Notes: generated by a model from the letters alone, not told the origin. 64,000 nucleotides of DNA from Natronorubrum thiooxidans (GCF_900156475.1 NZ_FTNR01000001.1:248001-312000); one strand, 5' to 3'. Counted from the stretch's first letter, positions 33,889 through 42,756 are shown. Numbers and translations: made by a program.

Positions 33889-35083
33889 GTTGGCCTCCTG
33901 ATTCGGCCTCCGGAGCCACGCTCGCGGTCGGCGTGGCGTCCGAGAGATCGGCGATCCCGTGGGTGATCGCCTCGCCCGAGGCCGTCTCGAACAGGTGTAC
34001 CTTCGAGCGATCGAGGACGACCGAGACGGACTCGTCCTCACCGACTTCGGTGTCCGGATCGACGCTCATCAGCAGCTGGTTCGATGCGGTCGAGGCCTCG
34101 TTGCTGGTCATCATCTCGCTGCTCGCGCCGTCGAGTGAGAGATAAATAAAGATCTCATCACCCATCGGCTCGAGGACGTCCGTTCGCGCCTCGATCGTCT
34201 CGGACGTGCTCGTCGCCGAGTCGGCCTCGCGCTCGAGGGAGATGTCCTCCGGGCGAATCCCCATCGTGACGTCGTCGTCGATGGGCTCGAGGCCGTCGGA
34301 ATCGAACTCGAGGTCGAAGTGGTCGGTCGTGAGTCCGTCGTCGGTCAGGTTGCCTTCGACGAAGTTCATCGACGGGGAGCCGATGAAGCCGGCGACGAAC
34401 CGGTTTTTGGGCTCGTTGTAACAGACCAGCGGCGGATCGATCTGCTGGAGTTCGCCAGCGTTGATGACTGCGATCCGATCGGACATGGTCATCGCCTCGG
34501 CCTGGTCGTGGGTGACGTAGATGATCGTCGTATCCAGCTGTTTGTGGAGTCGCTGGAGTTCCGTGCGCATGTGCACCCGCAGCTTCGCGTCCAGATTAGC
34601 GAGCGGTTCGTCCATCAGGAAGACGTCGGGTTTGCGGACGATCGCGCGTGCGATCGCAACGCGCTGTTGTTGTCCACCCGAGAGCTCGCTCGGTTCCCGG
34701 TCTAACATCCCCTCGAGCTGGACGACGTCGGATGCCTGTTCGACTCGACGATCGATCTCGTCTGTGTCGAACTTCCGCAGGCGGAGGCCAAAGGAGATGT
34801 TCTCGTAGACGTTCATGTGGGGAAACAGGGCGATGTTCTGGAAGACCATCGAGACCCCACGGTCTTTCGGCGGCAGGTTGGTGACGTCCGTCTCACCGAT
34901 CGTCACCGTCCCTTCTGTCGGCTTCGTCAGCCCGGCGATGGTTTCCATCGTCGTCGACTTGCCACAACCGGAGGGGCCGACGAGACAGACGAACTCGCCG
35001 TCTCGGATCTCGAGATTCATTTCGTCGACGGCGACGATATCTTCGTAGCGTTTCGTTACGTCGTCTAAGTGTACTCGTGCCAT
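33881..35083 (-). CDS. carbohydrate ABC transporter ATPase (MalK/UgpC-like)
   Basis: A 400-residue CUT1-type ATPase: Walker A GPSGCGKSTTM, Q-loop MVFQNIALFPHM, signature LSGGQQQRVAIARAI, Walker B VFLMDEPLANLD and the H-loop VTHDQAEAM. The C-terminal ~160 residues form a MalK-like regulatory (TOBE) domain (MGIRPEDISLE). One such protein normally forms the homodimer that drives both permeases. An insertion near 280-340 is rich in Ser/Thr/Glu. It starts 2 nt after the permease stop. Confidence 0.93.
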   Translation of the reverse strand: MARVHLDDVTKRYEDIVAVDEMNLEIRDGEFVCLVGPSGCGKSTTMETIAGLTKPTEGTVTIGETDVTNLPPKDRGVSMVFQNIALFPHMNVYENISFGLRLRKFDTDEIDRRVEQASDVVQLEGMLDREPSELSGGQQQRVAIARAIVRKPDVFLMDEPLANLDAKLRVHMRTELQRLHKQLDTTIIYVTHDQAEAMTMSDRIAVINAGELQQIDPPLVCYNEPKNRFVAGFIGSPSMNFVEGNLTDDGLTTDHFDLEFDSDGLEPIDDDVTMGIRPEDISLEREADSATSTSETIEARTDVLEPMGDEIFIYLSLDGASSEMMTSNEASTASNQLLMSVDPDTEVGEDESVSVVLDRSKVHLFETASGEAITHGIADLSDATPTASVAPEAESGGQHE

Positions 35084-35085
35084 GG

Positions 35086-36084
35086 TTACTCTTTAAGTGC
35101 GCCGTCGGTCAGTCCGCTCACGATCTTTTCCTGTGCGACCACGACGATGATCAACATCGGCAACACGCCGACAATACTGGCGGCTGCCATCAGATTGAAG
35201 TCCGTCGTGTACTGGGTCTGGTAGCTCAATATCCCGCCCACCAGTGGCGACCACTGCTCGGGCTGGTTCTGTAACGCCATAATCGAGCTGAAAAAGTACT
35301 CGTTGTAGACGGCGATGAACGTCAACACGGCCGCCGTGGCGACGCCGGGTGCCGAAAGCGGCATAATCACGCGAAACAGCGCGCCCAGTCTGGTCGTTCC
35401 CTCGACGCGTGCCGCATCCTCGAGTCCGTCCGGAATCTGCGAATAGAACGTGGTGAGGATGAAAATCGACAGCGGGAGGAACAACGCACTGAAGGGCATG
35501 ATCATCGAGCCCGGCGTGTTGACGAGTCGTGGCGGTTCGAACAGCTCGATGTCCAGGAACGGAATGTACACCGCGTTCCCGAGGAACGCATCGTACAGCG
35601 GGATCAGGAACGCCGCCGGCGGGAAGTACGACACTGCCAGAATGGCGAGCATCATCAGACCGCGGCCGGGGAACTCGAGGCGGCCGAAGACGTAGCCGGC
35701 GAGGCTCGCGAGCAACAGGACGATGACCGTCGTCGCCGTTGCGAGCACGAAGCTGTTGAACACGTAGAGGTGGAACGGCACCTGCTGGAACACCTCGACG
35801 AACGCGTAGACGTTGAACCCCTGTGGCGTCGGGAACGGGACCTCACCTAGCAGCGGGATCGAGACGTTCCAATCAGCCTGTCGAACGCTTGGCGTCAGTG
35901 CCAACACTAACAGCCAGTAGAACGGGAACAGCGTCGTGACGAGGAAAAACGCCGCCGCGACGTAGAACAGCGCTTTGTACAGTCGATTGCGCTTTTCCTG
36001 ATCATTGACGACGCCGTGGGTCCAGCGCTCGAGTGGTCCCATCTCGTCGTCGGCTGTCTGGGTGGAGTCGGATGCGGCCCCCAT
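35086..36084 (-). CDS. carbohydrate ABC permease (MalG-like)
   Basis: A 332-residue CUT1 permease. A ~40-residue acidic cytoplasmic N-terminus is followed by six helices; the family landmarks are FPFYWLLVLALTPS, NSFVLATATTVIVLLLASLAGY, and the EAA loop DGLEDAARVEGTTRLGALFRVIMPLSAPG. The ATG at 36084 follows the other permease stop by 1 nt and has a strong GGAGGGG ribosome-binding site. It pairs with the MalF-like gene to form the channel. Confidence 0.92.
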   Translation of the reverse strand: MGAASDSTQTADDEMGPLERWTHGVVNDQEKRNRLYKALFYVAAAFFLVTTLFPFYWLLVLALTPSVRQADWNVSIPLLGEVPFPTPQGFNVYAFVEVFQQVPFHLYVFNSFVLATATTVIVLLLASLAGYVFGRLEFPGRGLMMLAILAVSYFPPAAFLIPLYDAFLGNAVYIPFLDIELFEPPRLVNTPGSMIMPFSALFLPLSIFILTTFYSQIPDGLEDAARVEGTTRLGALFRVIMPLSAPGVATAAVLTFIAVYNEYFFSSIMALQNQPEQWSPLVGGILSYQTQYTTDFNLMAAASIVGVLPMLIIVVVAQEKIVSGLTDGALKE

Positions 36085-36085
36085 C

Positions 36086-37099
36086 TCAGAACCCCTCCTT
36101 GTACTGCTGGTAGATGACGCCCAACACGGCAATCGCAATGACGCCGGCCGTGACGAACGCGACGGCGGCCGCGAGGCCGCGGTTCGTGTTGAACGTCGCG
36201 ACGACCATACACGACAGCGATGGCACGGTCGTACAGCCCGACACCGAGTCGATGAGACCGTAGATCCGCATCGCGTCGATGGTGCGGAACAACACTGCAA
36301 TCCCGAGGGCGGGCAAGACAAGCGGGAACGTGATCAGCTTGAACTGCTGCCACTTGGTCGCGCCGGCGACTTTCGCCACGTCGTAGAGGCTCCGGTCGAT
36401 GCTCTGGAGGCCGGCGAGGATGAGCAACGCCATGAACGCCGTCGTTTTCCAGATGTCCGCGACGGTGACGATCAACAGCGAACTCATCGGATCGTTGAGC
36501 GTGTTGTCCGCGGCAACGAGGCCCCAGTTCGCCAGCGGCTCGGTGAGGAAGCCGGCGCTCGGGTGGAACATCAGGTAGAAGATCATCCCCTGGATGACGA
36601 TCGGGATCGCCCACGGGATGATGATCGCGGCGCGGACCCAGCGCCGACCCCGGAAGTCCTGATCGAGGACCAGCGCCTGCCCGAAGCCGATGATCGTCTC
36701 GAAGAAGACGCTCACGACGGTGAAAAGCAGCGTCACCGCGAGTGCGCTTCGGAGCAGTCCCTCGAGGTGGACGAACGGGAAGCTCCCACTCGTGCTCACG
36801 CCGGGCAGGAACGTCGTCGAGCCGGGGAACCGCGGGCTCGCGCCGCCGGTGAACAGCTGGACGTAGTTTTCGAACCCGACGAACTCCGGGTCAGAGAGCA
36901 CGTTCTGATATAGCGACAGCTCGAACGTCCGCAAGAGCGGATACAGCGCGATCGTCCCCAACAGGAGCATCACCGGCGTCAACAGCAGGTAGGCGAACCC
37001 CGTCTCGCCGAGGTTCTCCATCCAGCGCGTGATCGCGACGACCGGTCCCGATCGATTCGATTGCCGGGTGGGACCCGTCGTTCGGTCTTCTGTGCTCAT
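36086..37099 (-). CDS. carbohydrate ABC permease (MalF-like)
   Basis: A 337-residue CUT1 permease with the MalF-type order: a hydrophilic start, LLLTPVMLLLGTIALYPLLRTFELSLY, a periplasmic-type loop, then five helices and the EAA loop (RSLYDVAKVAGATKWQQFKLITFPLV). It lacks the long second loop of enteric MalF, as is usual outside enterobacteria. It starts 2 nt after the binding-protein stop and overlaps nothing. Confidence 0.92.
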   Translation of the reverse strand: MSTEDRTTGPTRQSNRSGPVVAITRWMENLGETGFAYLLLTPVMLLLGTIALYPLLRTFELSLYQNVLSDPEFVGFENYVQLFTGGASPRFPGSTTFLPGVSTSGSFPFVHLEGLLRSALAVTLLFTVVSVFFETIIGFGQALVLDQDFRGRRWVRAAIIIPWAIPIVIQGMIFYLMFHPSAGFLTEPLANWGLVAADNTLNDPMSSLLIVTVADIWKTTAFMALLILAGLQSIDRSLYDVAKVAGATKWQQFKLITFPLVLPALGIAVLFRTIDAMRIYGLIDSVSGCTTVPSLSCMVVATFNTNRGLAAAVAFVTAGVIAIAVLGVIYQQYKEGF

Positions 37100-37101
37100 C
37101 C

Positions 37102-38568
37102 TTACTCTTCCGTGGCTTCGAGCCCGTCCTGCAGATCAGCCGCTGCATCCTCGGGGCTTTTGTCCCCGGCAACGGCGAGGTTGACCTCCTCAGAGATGAG
37201 ACTGGACTGGTCCGGCCAGACCGTCGTCACGGGGCGTGGCATCGCATTCTCCCCGGCGACGCGTAGCGTCTGCATGTAGTTGCCCATCGGCTCGACCGAT
37301 TCGGCGTCCTCGGTGTCGAACAGGGCTGGCTTCGGTGGAACCCAGCCGTAGAGATCGAACATGCCGAGATTGAACTCGTCGGTCATCGTCGCGCGAATTA
37401 CCTCGAGTGCCTCCTCTTTGTTCTGGGAGTTGGGGTTGAGGACGATGTGCCAGCCGCCGAGTGCGGACGTCGAGCCGCCCGTTCCGGGCTGGGCGGCCTC
37501 GTCTTCGGTCACGGCGTAGGGCATCGGCATCGCGCCGTAGTCGTCGACCGTGAGATCGTCGCCTTCGTCGCTCTCGAGGTTCGTGTTGATCGCGTACGGC
37601 CAGTTGCGCTGCATGACCGCTTCGCCCGACAGGATCGCTTCACGAGCGTCTTCTTCGGTCCAGGAGGTGATATCCGAGGTGGCGAGACCGAGCGGGTACT
37701 CGTCCTCGAGGGTGTGCTCGTCGGCTTCGTCGGCGACGAACGTCCGCATCATCTGTAGCCCCTCGATGAATTCGGGTTCGTCGACGGTCACGTCTCGCTC
37801 GCCGATTGGACCGAAGAGGTCCTCGCGACCGCCGAAGTACGCGCCGCCAAACGAGGACATGACTTCGTTCCACGTACAACAGGACGTTCCCTCGTACTGG
37901 TCCCACTGGGTCGCGAGCCCGTACTCCGCGTCAGAGGCCTCGACGATCTCCTCGGTGAGTTCGGCCCATTCTTGCCAGGTCATCGGCTCGGTTGCCCACT
38001 CCTCGAAGTCGTCGTCGTCGTAGCCGGCTTCCCGAGCGTAGTCCTTGCGGTACTGCATCGTCGGGTAGTCCGGGAAGATCGGAACGCCGTAGAGGTCGCC
38101 CGTCTCCGGATCGCGAGCCGTCTGGGTAAAGGATTCGAAGTACTCGTCTTCGACGAGCGAGAGGTCCTCGTCGTCGAGTTCCTCGCTCAGATTGGCGATG
38201 TGGCCGCGCTGGATGAAGACGTTCACCCAGCCGTTGTCCATCAAGAACAAGTCCGGCTGGGTCTCTTCGGCCTGCAGCAAGTTCGTATACGAGTCTCGTC
38301 GGTCGTCCGTGTCTTCGTCGCCGGGTTGCAGCCGGATGTCGATCCCGTCGGCCCCGTTCTCCTCGAGGAGGTCGATAATCTCGTCGCCGACTGCCTCGTC
38401 GGCGTTCGGGTCGATCCCCCAGACGACGGCGTCTTCGGACGTCGAGTCGCCGTAGATACAGCCCGCGAGGCCGACTGCAGCCCCGCCTGCACCCGCTGCC
38501 TTGACGAACGTCCGCCGTGAGACGCTCGAGTTGTTATTCTCATTTGCCTGTGAGTATCTCTCACTCAT
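37102..38568 (-). CDS. carbohydrate ABC substrate-binding lipoprotein
   Basis: A 488-residue SBP_bac_1-type binding protein. A polar N-terminus ends in SRRTFVK (Arg18-Arg19), then a hydrophobic h-region and the lipobox LAGC with Cys37, so it is exported by Tat and lipid-anchored. The mature part is acidic and shows the family YRKDYAREAG and NPNSQNKEEALEVIRA segments. It binds an oligosaccharide, glycoside or polyol outside the cell. It is the first gene of a transporter operon that runs to 32542 and has a good TATA box. Confidence 0.92.
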   Translation of the reverse strand: MSERYSQANENNNSSVSRRTFVKAAGAGGAAVGLAGCIYGDSTSEDAVVWGIDPNADEAVGDEIIDLLEENGADGIDIRLQPGDEDTDDRRDSYTNLLQAEETQPDLFLMDNGWVNVFIQRGHIANLSEELDDEDLSLVEDEYFESFTQTARDPETGDLYGVPIFPDYPTMQYRKDYAREAGYDDDDFEEWATEPMTWQEWAELTEEIVEASDAEYGLATQWDQYEGTSCCTWNEVMSSFGGAYFGGREDLFGPIGERDVTVDEPEFIEGLQMMRTFVADEADEHTLEDEYPLGLATSDITSWTEEDAREAILSGEAVMQRNWPYAINTNLESDEGDDLTVDDYGAMPMPYAVTEDEAAQPGTGGSTSALGGWHIVLNPNSQNKEEALEVIRATMTDEFNLGMFDLYGWVPPKPALFDTEDAESVEPMGNYMQTLRVAGENAMPRPVTTVWPDQSSLISEEVNLAVAGDKSPEDAAADLQDGLEATEE

Positions 38569-38592
38569 AGGAAAGAATATGATAGTCTCTGG

Positions 38593-38604
38593 TATTTATA
38601 ATTA
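38593..38604 (-). promoter_or_regulatory. TATA box of the CUT1 operon
   Basis: TAATTATAAATA on the minus strand, centred about 30 nt before the ATG at 38568, with the shared 16-bp element 11 nt further upstream. Confidence 0.65.
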
Positions 38605-38614
38605 CTGGTGAGGT

Positions 38615-38630
38615 ACAACAGGTGTAGTTA
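38615..38630 (-). promoter_or_regulatory. shared 16-bp promoter element, copy 2
   Basis: ACAACAGGTGTAGTTA matches the copy at 31340 at 15 of 16 bases. Here it is upstream of the TATA box (47-62 nt before the ATG), the position where a TrmB-type regulator activates rather than represses. The TrmB-family gene next door is the natural candidate to bind it. Confidence 0.55.
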
Positions 38631-38748
38631 ACCAATTCAGTCAAATCCATCGAGAGCACGGGCCGTTCCAGAATCGGCTCAGCACCGCACAAAGCAACAG
38701 CTCATCGTCGCGCCCATCGCACAGCAGACGTCGGAAAACGGACCGATC

Positions 38749-39825
38749 TTAAGTGATTGATTCGATCGTAATCCGTATCGCCTCGAAATCTTCGATCATC
38801 GCCCCCCAGCCACCGACGGAGTACGTGCCGTCGTCGGTCGCAAGCGTTAGCGAGGCTTCGCCTGCCAGCTGTGTAAGCGGTGTCTCACGGTCGTCACTCG
38901 TCGAGACTCCGGCGTAAGTGATGTCGGTGATCGTCCCATGTTGGGTCACCTCGTGGCCTGTATCAGTTGCGAAGCCGTGGATCGTCGCCTCGATCTGCCG
39001 GCCGTCCTCGAGCAGCGGGACGATATCCCGGAGACACTGCCGGAGATCGACGTAGGTGATCGGCAACTCGTCGTCGCGTGCCGAGTAGATCGTCTCGTGG
39101 ACCTCCCAGAGACAGGTCTGGAAGTACCAGTTGAAGACGTAGGCGTGGGTTCGATCGTCGACGATGATGCCGTACTCGTTCGTCGAGCCGCCGTGTGGGG
39201 AGAAACACGTCCACGATCGGTCGATCAACGCCAGAAACGGCGAGGGAATATCGCGATAGCGGGCCTCCGTACACGCACGGGAAAGCTCGTCGGTCGACGG
39301 TAACTCCGGCTCGGCTCCCGTCTGTGGGAACAGACAGACCTTCACGTCGACGCCGTTTTCGGTGGCCGTCGCGAGCGCATCCGAGAGGTCGCGGAACTGC
39401 GACGGCGTCAGGCCGATCTGGACCTGATTCGTGGCCGCTCGAATCAAGTCGTCGGCCTGCGCCAAGACCGTGTCGAGGCGTTTGACGATGCTGACTTTAT
39501 GCTCCTCGAGGTCAGGTCGACTCCAGCGATCCTCGATCTCCTCGGCAGCAGTCTCGAACCGGTTGGCACGCGAGCGGAGATCCGCGAGGACGTCCGCCGG
39601 ATCGTGCGCTCGAGCGTGTAAGCTGTCCTGTTCGTACGTTTCGATGTAGCCGTCATCCTCGAGGTCGCGTAGAACGTCGTAGATGCGCGGATCGGGGACC
39701 GAACTGGCCTGTGCGACGTCGGTCGCCGAGGCGGAACCGAGTCCCAGCAGCGTGACGAACGCATCGGCCTGATAGGGCGAGAGGCCCGCGTCCTCGAGCG
39801 TTTCGGTGAGTTCGTCACTGTCCAT
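38749..39825 (-). CDS. TrmB-family sugar-sensing transcriptional regulator
   Basis: A 358-residue TrmB-type regulator. The N-terminal winged helix (about 5-70) reads LSPYQADAFVTLLGLGSASATDVAQAS, then VPDPRIYDVLRDLEDDGYIE. A coiled helix (about 85-120) precedes a phospholipase-D-like/sugar-binding C-terminal region (ISPxx: VQIGLTPSQFRDL, then YRDIPSPFLALIDR). These proteins sense sugars and control transport operons in archaea. It lies just upstream of the CUT1 operon on the same strand but has its own 180-nt gap, so it is likely a local regulator. Confidence 0.9.
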   Translation of the reverse strand: MDSDELTETLEDAGLSPYQADAFVTLLGLGSASATDVAQASSVPDPRIYDVLRDLEDDGYIETYEQDSLHARAHDPADVLADLRSRANRFETAAEEIEDRWSRPDLEEHKVSIVKRLDTVLAQADDLIRAATNQVQIGLTPSQFRDLSDALATATENGVDVKVCLFPQTGAEPELPSTDELSRACTEARYRDIPSPFLALIDRSWTCFSPHGGSTNEYGIIVDDRTHAYVFNWYFQTCLWEVHETIYSARDDELPITYVDLRQCLRDIVPLLEDGRQIEATIHGFATDTGHEVTQHGTITDITYAGVSTSDDRETPLTQLAGEASLTLATDDGTYSVGGWGAMIEDFEAIRITIESIT

Positions 39826-40023
39826 CGGGAATTATCACCTGCAGTGGATCTCGAGGACTCGTCGACCGGTGACAGTCTGACGAGTGACGCTGCTGGCGGT
39901 CACTCAGCGGTGGTCGTTGGTTCGCTATCGCACGCGTGTTCATCTGGCTGAACCTTAGACCTGTTACAAAAAAAGCTACTGCTGGCGCTACACTCAAGAC
40001 AGTGCACTCGGAACGCATGGCCC
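39826..40023. other. divergent gap upstream of the TrmB-type gene
   Basis: 198 nt between divergent starts. TTACAAAAAAA (39964-39974) on the plus strand is the only clear A/T box and could be the TATA box of the 40024 gene with a leader of about 28 nt. No TATA box is evident for the TrmB-type gene. Confidence 0.45.
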
Positions 40024-40866
40024 ATGACCGATTTCAGAGAGCGGATTCGACGGCGCGAGTACACCGGCGAGAACCGATGTTGGCCGTGTACGATCACGAA
40101 CGGCGTGCTGGTTGCCATCGCCGTCGGCGGGCTCTCACTTCTCGGTCGCCGAACCGCCGCGAAAGCGGTCGCCGTCGTCGGCACGGCAGTGATCGCCCTG
40201 CGTGGCTACGTCGTCCCGTACACACCGCGGTTCGCGCCCGCGCTCGTCGCCGCGCTTCCGATCGACCTGTTCGACCACAGCCGCCCGGTCGCTGCCACGG
40301 GTTCGCTCTCGGACTCGAGCATCGCATCCGCCGAGGCCAGCGAGACGGCCGAGCCGACCGGCGAAGCCGTCCTCACGACGCTCCTCGAGGCCGGCGTCGT
40401 CGTCCCCGAGGGCGACGAAATTCGGCTCACAGATGCTGCGCGCGACGACTGGCGACGCGAGATGCGAACGCTTCGGGAGGCAAAAATGGCAACGCTCGCA
40501 CGGATCGCCGACGACCAGACCGACGCGTCGGTCGACGCGCGAGCGGAGCGACGCTGGGGCCGGTCGGTGCTCGTCCTCGAGCGCGACGGCGGCGTGCCGG
40601 TCACGCTTCGGCGCGGCGTCGCCGTCGCCGAACTCGCAGCCGCACGCTCTCTTGAGTCCCGCGTCGAGTCGGCCCCGATCCGCCGGGCCGCCGGCCGGCC
40701 GCTGCGCTCGCTGCTCGAGGCGTGTCCCCTCTGTGGAGACGAGTTGACGATCACGCAGTCGAGTTGCTGTGGCGAAACGACGCCCATCGGTCAGACGCCG
40801 TCGGAAAAGTTGGTCTGTCCCACTTGCGACGAGCGGGTTTTTACGTTCGACGACGCGGAACGCTGA
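40024..40866 (+). CDS. membrane-anchored zinc-ribbon protein
   Basis: A 280-residue haloarchaeal protein of unknown function. An N-terminal polar segment with a CWPC pair (19-22) is followed by two hydrophobic stretches (about 25-65). The middle is charged and helical (DDWRREMRTLREAKMATLARI). The C-terminus holds CPLCGDEL, a CC pair and CPTCDE, which looks like a zinc ribbon of the kind that binds nucleic acid or protein. No enzymatic motif is seen. It converges on the PfkB gene with a 6-nt gap. Confidence 0.75.
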   Translation: MTDFRERIRRREYTGENRCWPCTITNGVLVAIAVGGLSLLGRRTAAKAVAVVGTAVIALRGYVVPYTPRFAPALVAALPIDLFDHSRPVAATGSLSDSSIASAEASETAEPTGEAVLTTLLEAGVVVPEGDEIRLTDAARDDWRREMRTLREAKMATLARIADDQTDASVDARAERRWGRSVLVLERDGGVPVTLRRGVAVAELAAARSLESRVESAPIRRAAGRPLRSLLEACPLCGDELTITQSSCCGETTPIGQTPSEKLVCPTCDERVFTFDDAER

Positions 40867-40872
40867 GCGTGT

Positions 40873-41820
40873 TCAGTCTTCGAACGATGTCACAGCCGCT
40901 CGAGTCGGCAGCGCCGCCATCGCGCCGGCGGCCGTCGTCGCGGCGGCACCGACAGCGTTGGCAAAGGCGAGCGTGTCGGCCAGGTCGCGGTCCTCGCGCA
41001 ACCCCACGATTGCGCCGGCGACGAAGGCGTCCCCCGCGCCGGTCGTATCGACGACGTCGGGCTCGTAGCCAGAGTGTGACGCTGTGCCCGCCCACGGCGT
41101 CCCGTCGTCGGCGACGGCGATCGCGCCCTCGCTGCCGCGTGTGACGAAGACGACCGACGGGCCGGCCGTCATCGCGTCTCGAGCGATCGCTTCGGCGTTA
41201 TCGCCCTCGAAGCCGAGGCGCTCGAGTTCACCCGCGGTGGCTTTCAGCACGTCGACGGTCGCGAGTGCGTCGCGGACGACGCGCTGGTAGGTGTCGTCGT
41301 CGGCCCACAGCTCCGGGCGCTCGTTGGGGTCGAACGAGACGGTACAGCCTCGTTCGGCGGCCCGCTCGAGCAACTCGAGGGTCGCCGCTCGGGAGCGCCC
41401 GCTCGAGAGCGTGACGCCGCCGACGTGGACCCACTCGTGCGCTTCGAGGGTCGCATCGTCGATTCGTCCCGGCTCGAGGCGCGTGTCGGCGGTGCCGTCG
41501 CGATAGAACGAGAACTCACGGTCGCCGGTTTCGTCGTGGGTGACGAAGGCGAGTGAGGTCTTCGCATCAGGGTCCAGTTCGACATATCGGTCGGCAAGAC
41601 CGTGCTCGCGGAGCGTCTCACGGAGGTACCGCCCGAAGGGGTCGTCACCGACGCGGGTCCAGAACGTCGGCGTGTGCTCGAGGCGCGCGAGGGCGACGGC
41701 GACGTTCGCGGGCGCGCCGCCGGGTCGTCGTTCGAACCCCTCGACCGCGTCGATCGGCCCTGAAGCAGTCGGGAGAAAGTCGATCAGCGTTTCGCCGGCG
41801 ATCAGCACGTCGTGGGACAC
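40873..41820 (-). CDS. PfkB-family carbohydrate kinase (fructokinase-like)
   Basis: A 315-residue ribokinase-fold kinase. The PfkB signatures GGAPANVAVALARL (about 34-47) and DTTGAGDAFVAGAI (about 258-271, with the catalytic Asp) are intact. Closest in look are fructokinases and 2-keto-3-deoxygluconate kinases. It may phosphorylate a product of the sugar cluster to its left, but a separate gene and promoter lie between them, so this is inference. The GTG start at 41820 is supported by CATTATCC on the minus strand 27 nt upstream. Confidence 0.9.
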   Translation of the reverse strand: MSHDVLIAGETLIDFLPTASGPIDAVEGFERRPGGAPANVAVALARLEHTPTFWTRVGDDPFGRYLRETLREHGLADRYVELDPDAKTSLAFVTHDETGDREFSFYRDGTADTRLEPGRIDDATLEAHEWVHVGGVTLSSGRSRAATLELLERAAERGCTVSFDPNERPELWADDDTYQRVVRDALATVDVLKATAGELERLGFEGDNAEAIARDAMTAGPSVVFVTRGSEGAIAVADDGTPWAGTASHSGYEPDVVDTTGAGDAFVAGAIVGLREDRDLADTLAFANAVGAAATTAAGAMAALPTRAAVTSFED

Positions 41821-41843
41821 GCCGCTTCGTTCGCCGTCCGCTG

Positions 41844-41849
41844 GATAAT
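41844..41849 (-). promoter_or_regulatory. TATA box of the PfkB gene
   Basis: ATTATC on the minus strand, centred 27 nt before the GTG at 41820; it argues for that start codon. Confidence 0.55.
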
Positions 41850-41910
41850 GTGTTACGAATCCCCACGAGTGGCGGAGACGGACGAGGACGGTGGGTGAGA
41901 CCGGGACGCG

Positions 41911-42525
41911 TTACTCGAAGCGGCCCTGGAAGACGATCTCCGACAGGGGCTTGCGGTCGCTGGGCTGTTCGCGCTCTTGTAGGTCCTCGGGCAGCGTCTC
42001 CGGCGGCGCGCGCTCGCCGACGGCGAACATCGCTTCGACCGCGAACTCTTCGGGCACGTCGAGTTCCTCGGCGGCGCGCTCGTAGTCGAAGCCGGCCATG
42101 CCGTGGACCGCGAGCCCGCGACGGGCACCTTCGAGGGCGAGGTTCTCCCACGCCGCACCGGTGTCGAAGGAGTGGACCGGCGCTGGCTGGCCGTTGTGGT
42201 CGAACGTCGTCTTCGAGAGGATCACCGCGAGCACGCCGGCGTCGGCCGCCCACGCGTTCCCCTCGCTCAGGAGGTCGACGAACGTCTCCCACTCGTCGTC
42301 CTCGCGGGTCGCGTAAACGAACCGCCAGTGCTGGTTGTTAAACGCCGATGGGGCCCAGCGTGCAGCTTCGAACAGCGGGAGGAAGTCGGCTTCCTCGAGC
42401 GGTTCGCCGGTCATCGCCCGCGGCGACCAGCGATTGACGAAAAGCGGGTCGATATCGTGGTCGGGACTGCGGTGGTCGGCGACGTCCTCGTCGAGGTCAC
42501 GTTGTGGTGACACTGGGTGTTGCAT
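41911..42525 (-). CDS. nitroreductase-family protein
   Basis: A 204-residue FMN-dependent nitroreductase-fold protein. The N-terminal part has NRWSPRAMTGEPLEE and ARWAPSAFNNQHWRFV, the FMN-phosphate contact region of the family, and the middle has GAAWENLALEGARRGLAVHGM. The chain is of normal length. It would reduce nitro groups, quinones or an unknown flavin substrate with NAD(P)H. The second of two nearby ATGs (42525) is used; the TATA box at 42548-42556 fits it. Confidence 0.87.
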   Translation of the reverse strand: MQHPVSPQRDLDEDVADHRSPDHDIDPLFVNRWSPRAMTGEPLEEADFLPLFEAARWAPSAFNNQHWRFVYATREDDEWETFVDLLSEGNAWAADAGVLAVILSKTTFDHNGQPAPVHSFDTGAAWENLALEGARRGLAVHGMAGFDYERAAEELDVPEEFAVEAMFAVGERAPPETLPEDLQEREQPSDRKPLSEIVFQGRFE

Positions 42526-42536
42526 CGCCCTCATCT

Positions 42537-42620
42537 ATGGCTGCTGCTTATATGTATCCTTCCGGACATTTGGGTTACCAGGTAACATCGATGTCGTCGA
42601 TATATGTGGACAGCAGCCAT
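42537..42620. repeat. 84-bp stretch bounded by a perfect 10-bp inverted repeat
   Basis: ATGGCTGCTG (42537-42546) and CAGCAGCCAT (42611-42620) are exact inverted copies. The length is close to that of the palindromic elements at 10847, 17135 and 54581, and the arms share CAGCAG with them, but the A/T-rich interior is different. It encloses the nitroreductase promoter. Confidence 0.45.
42548..42586 (-). promoter_or_regulatory. nitroreductase promoter: TATA box and upstream dyad
   Basis: TACATATAA on the minus strand (42548-42556) is centred 27 nt before the ATG at 42525. GTTACC-A-GGTAAC (42574-42586) is a perfect dyad with one central base, 49-61 nt before the start and just behind the TATA box. 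It is a good operator candidate for an inducible flavoenzyme. Confidence 0.6.
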
Positions 42621-42756
42621 GAAACGAGGACTCTAGTTGTAGACTGATATGTTATGCCAGAAATAGCTACTGGTGTTCTCGAGTGGAAACAGCGAAAACA
42701 GAATAAGCGCGCGGTGTTCGAAACGGCGCGTGCCGTCGATCGAGATGGGTCGGTCG

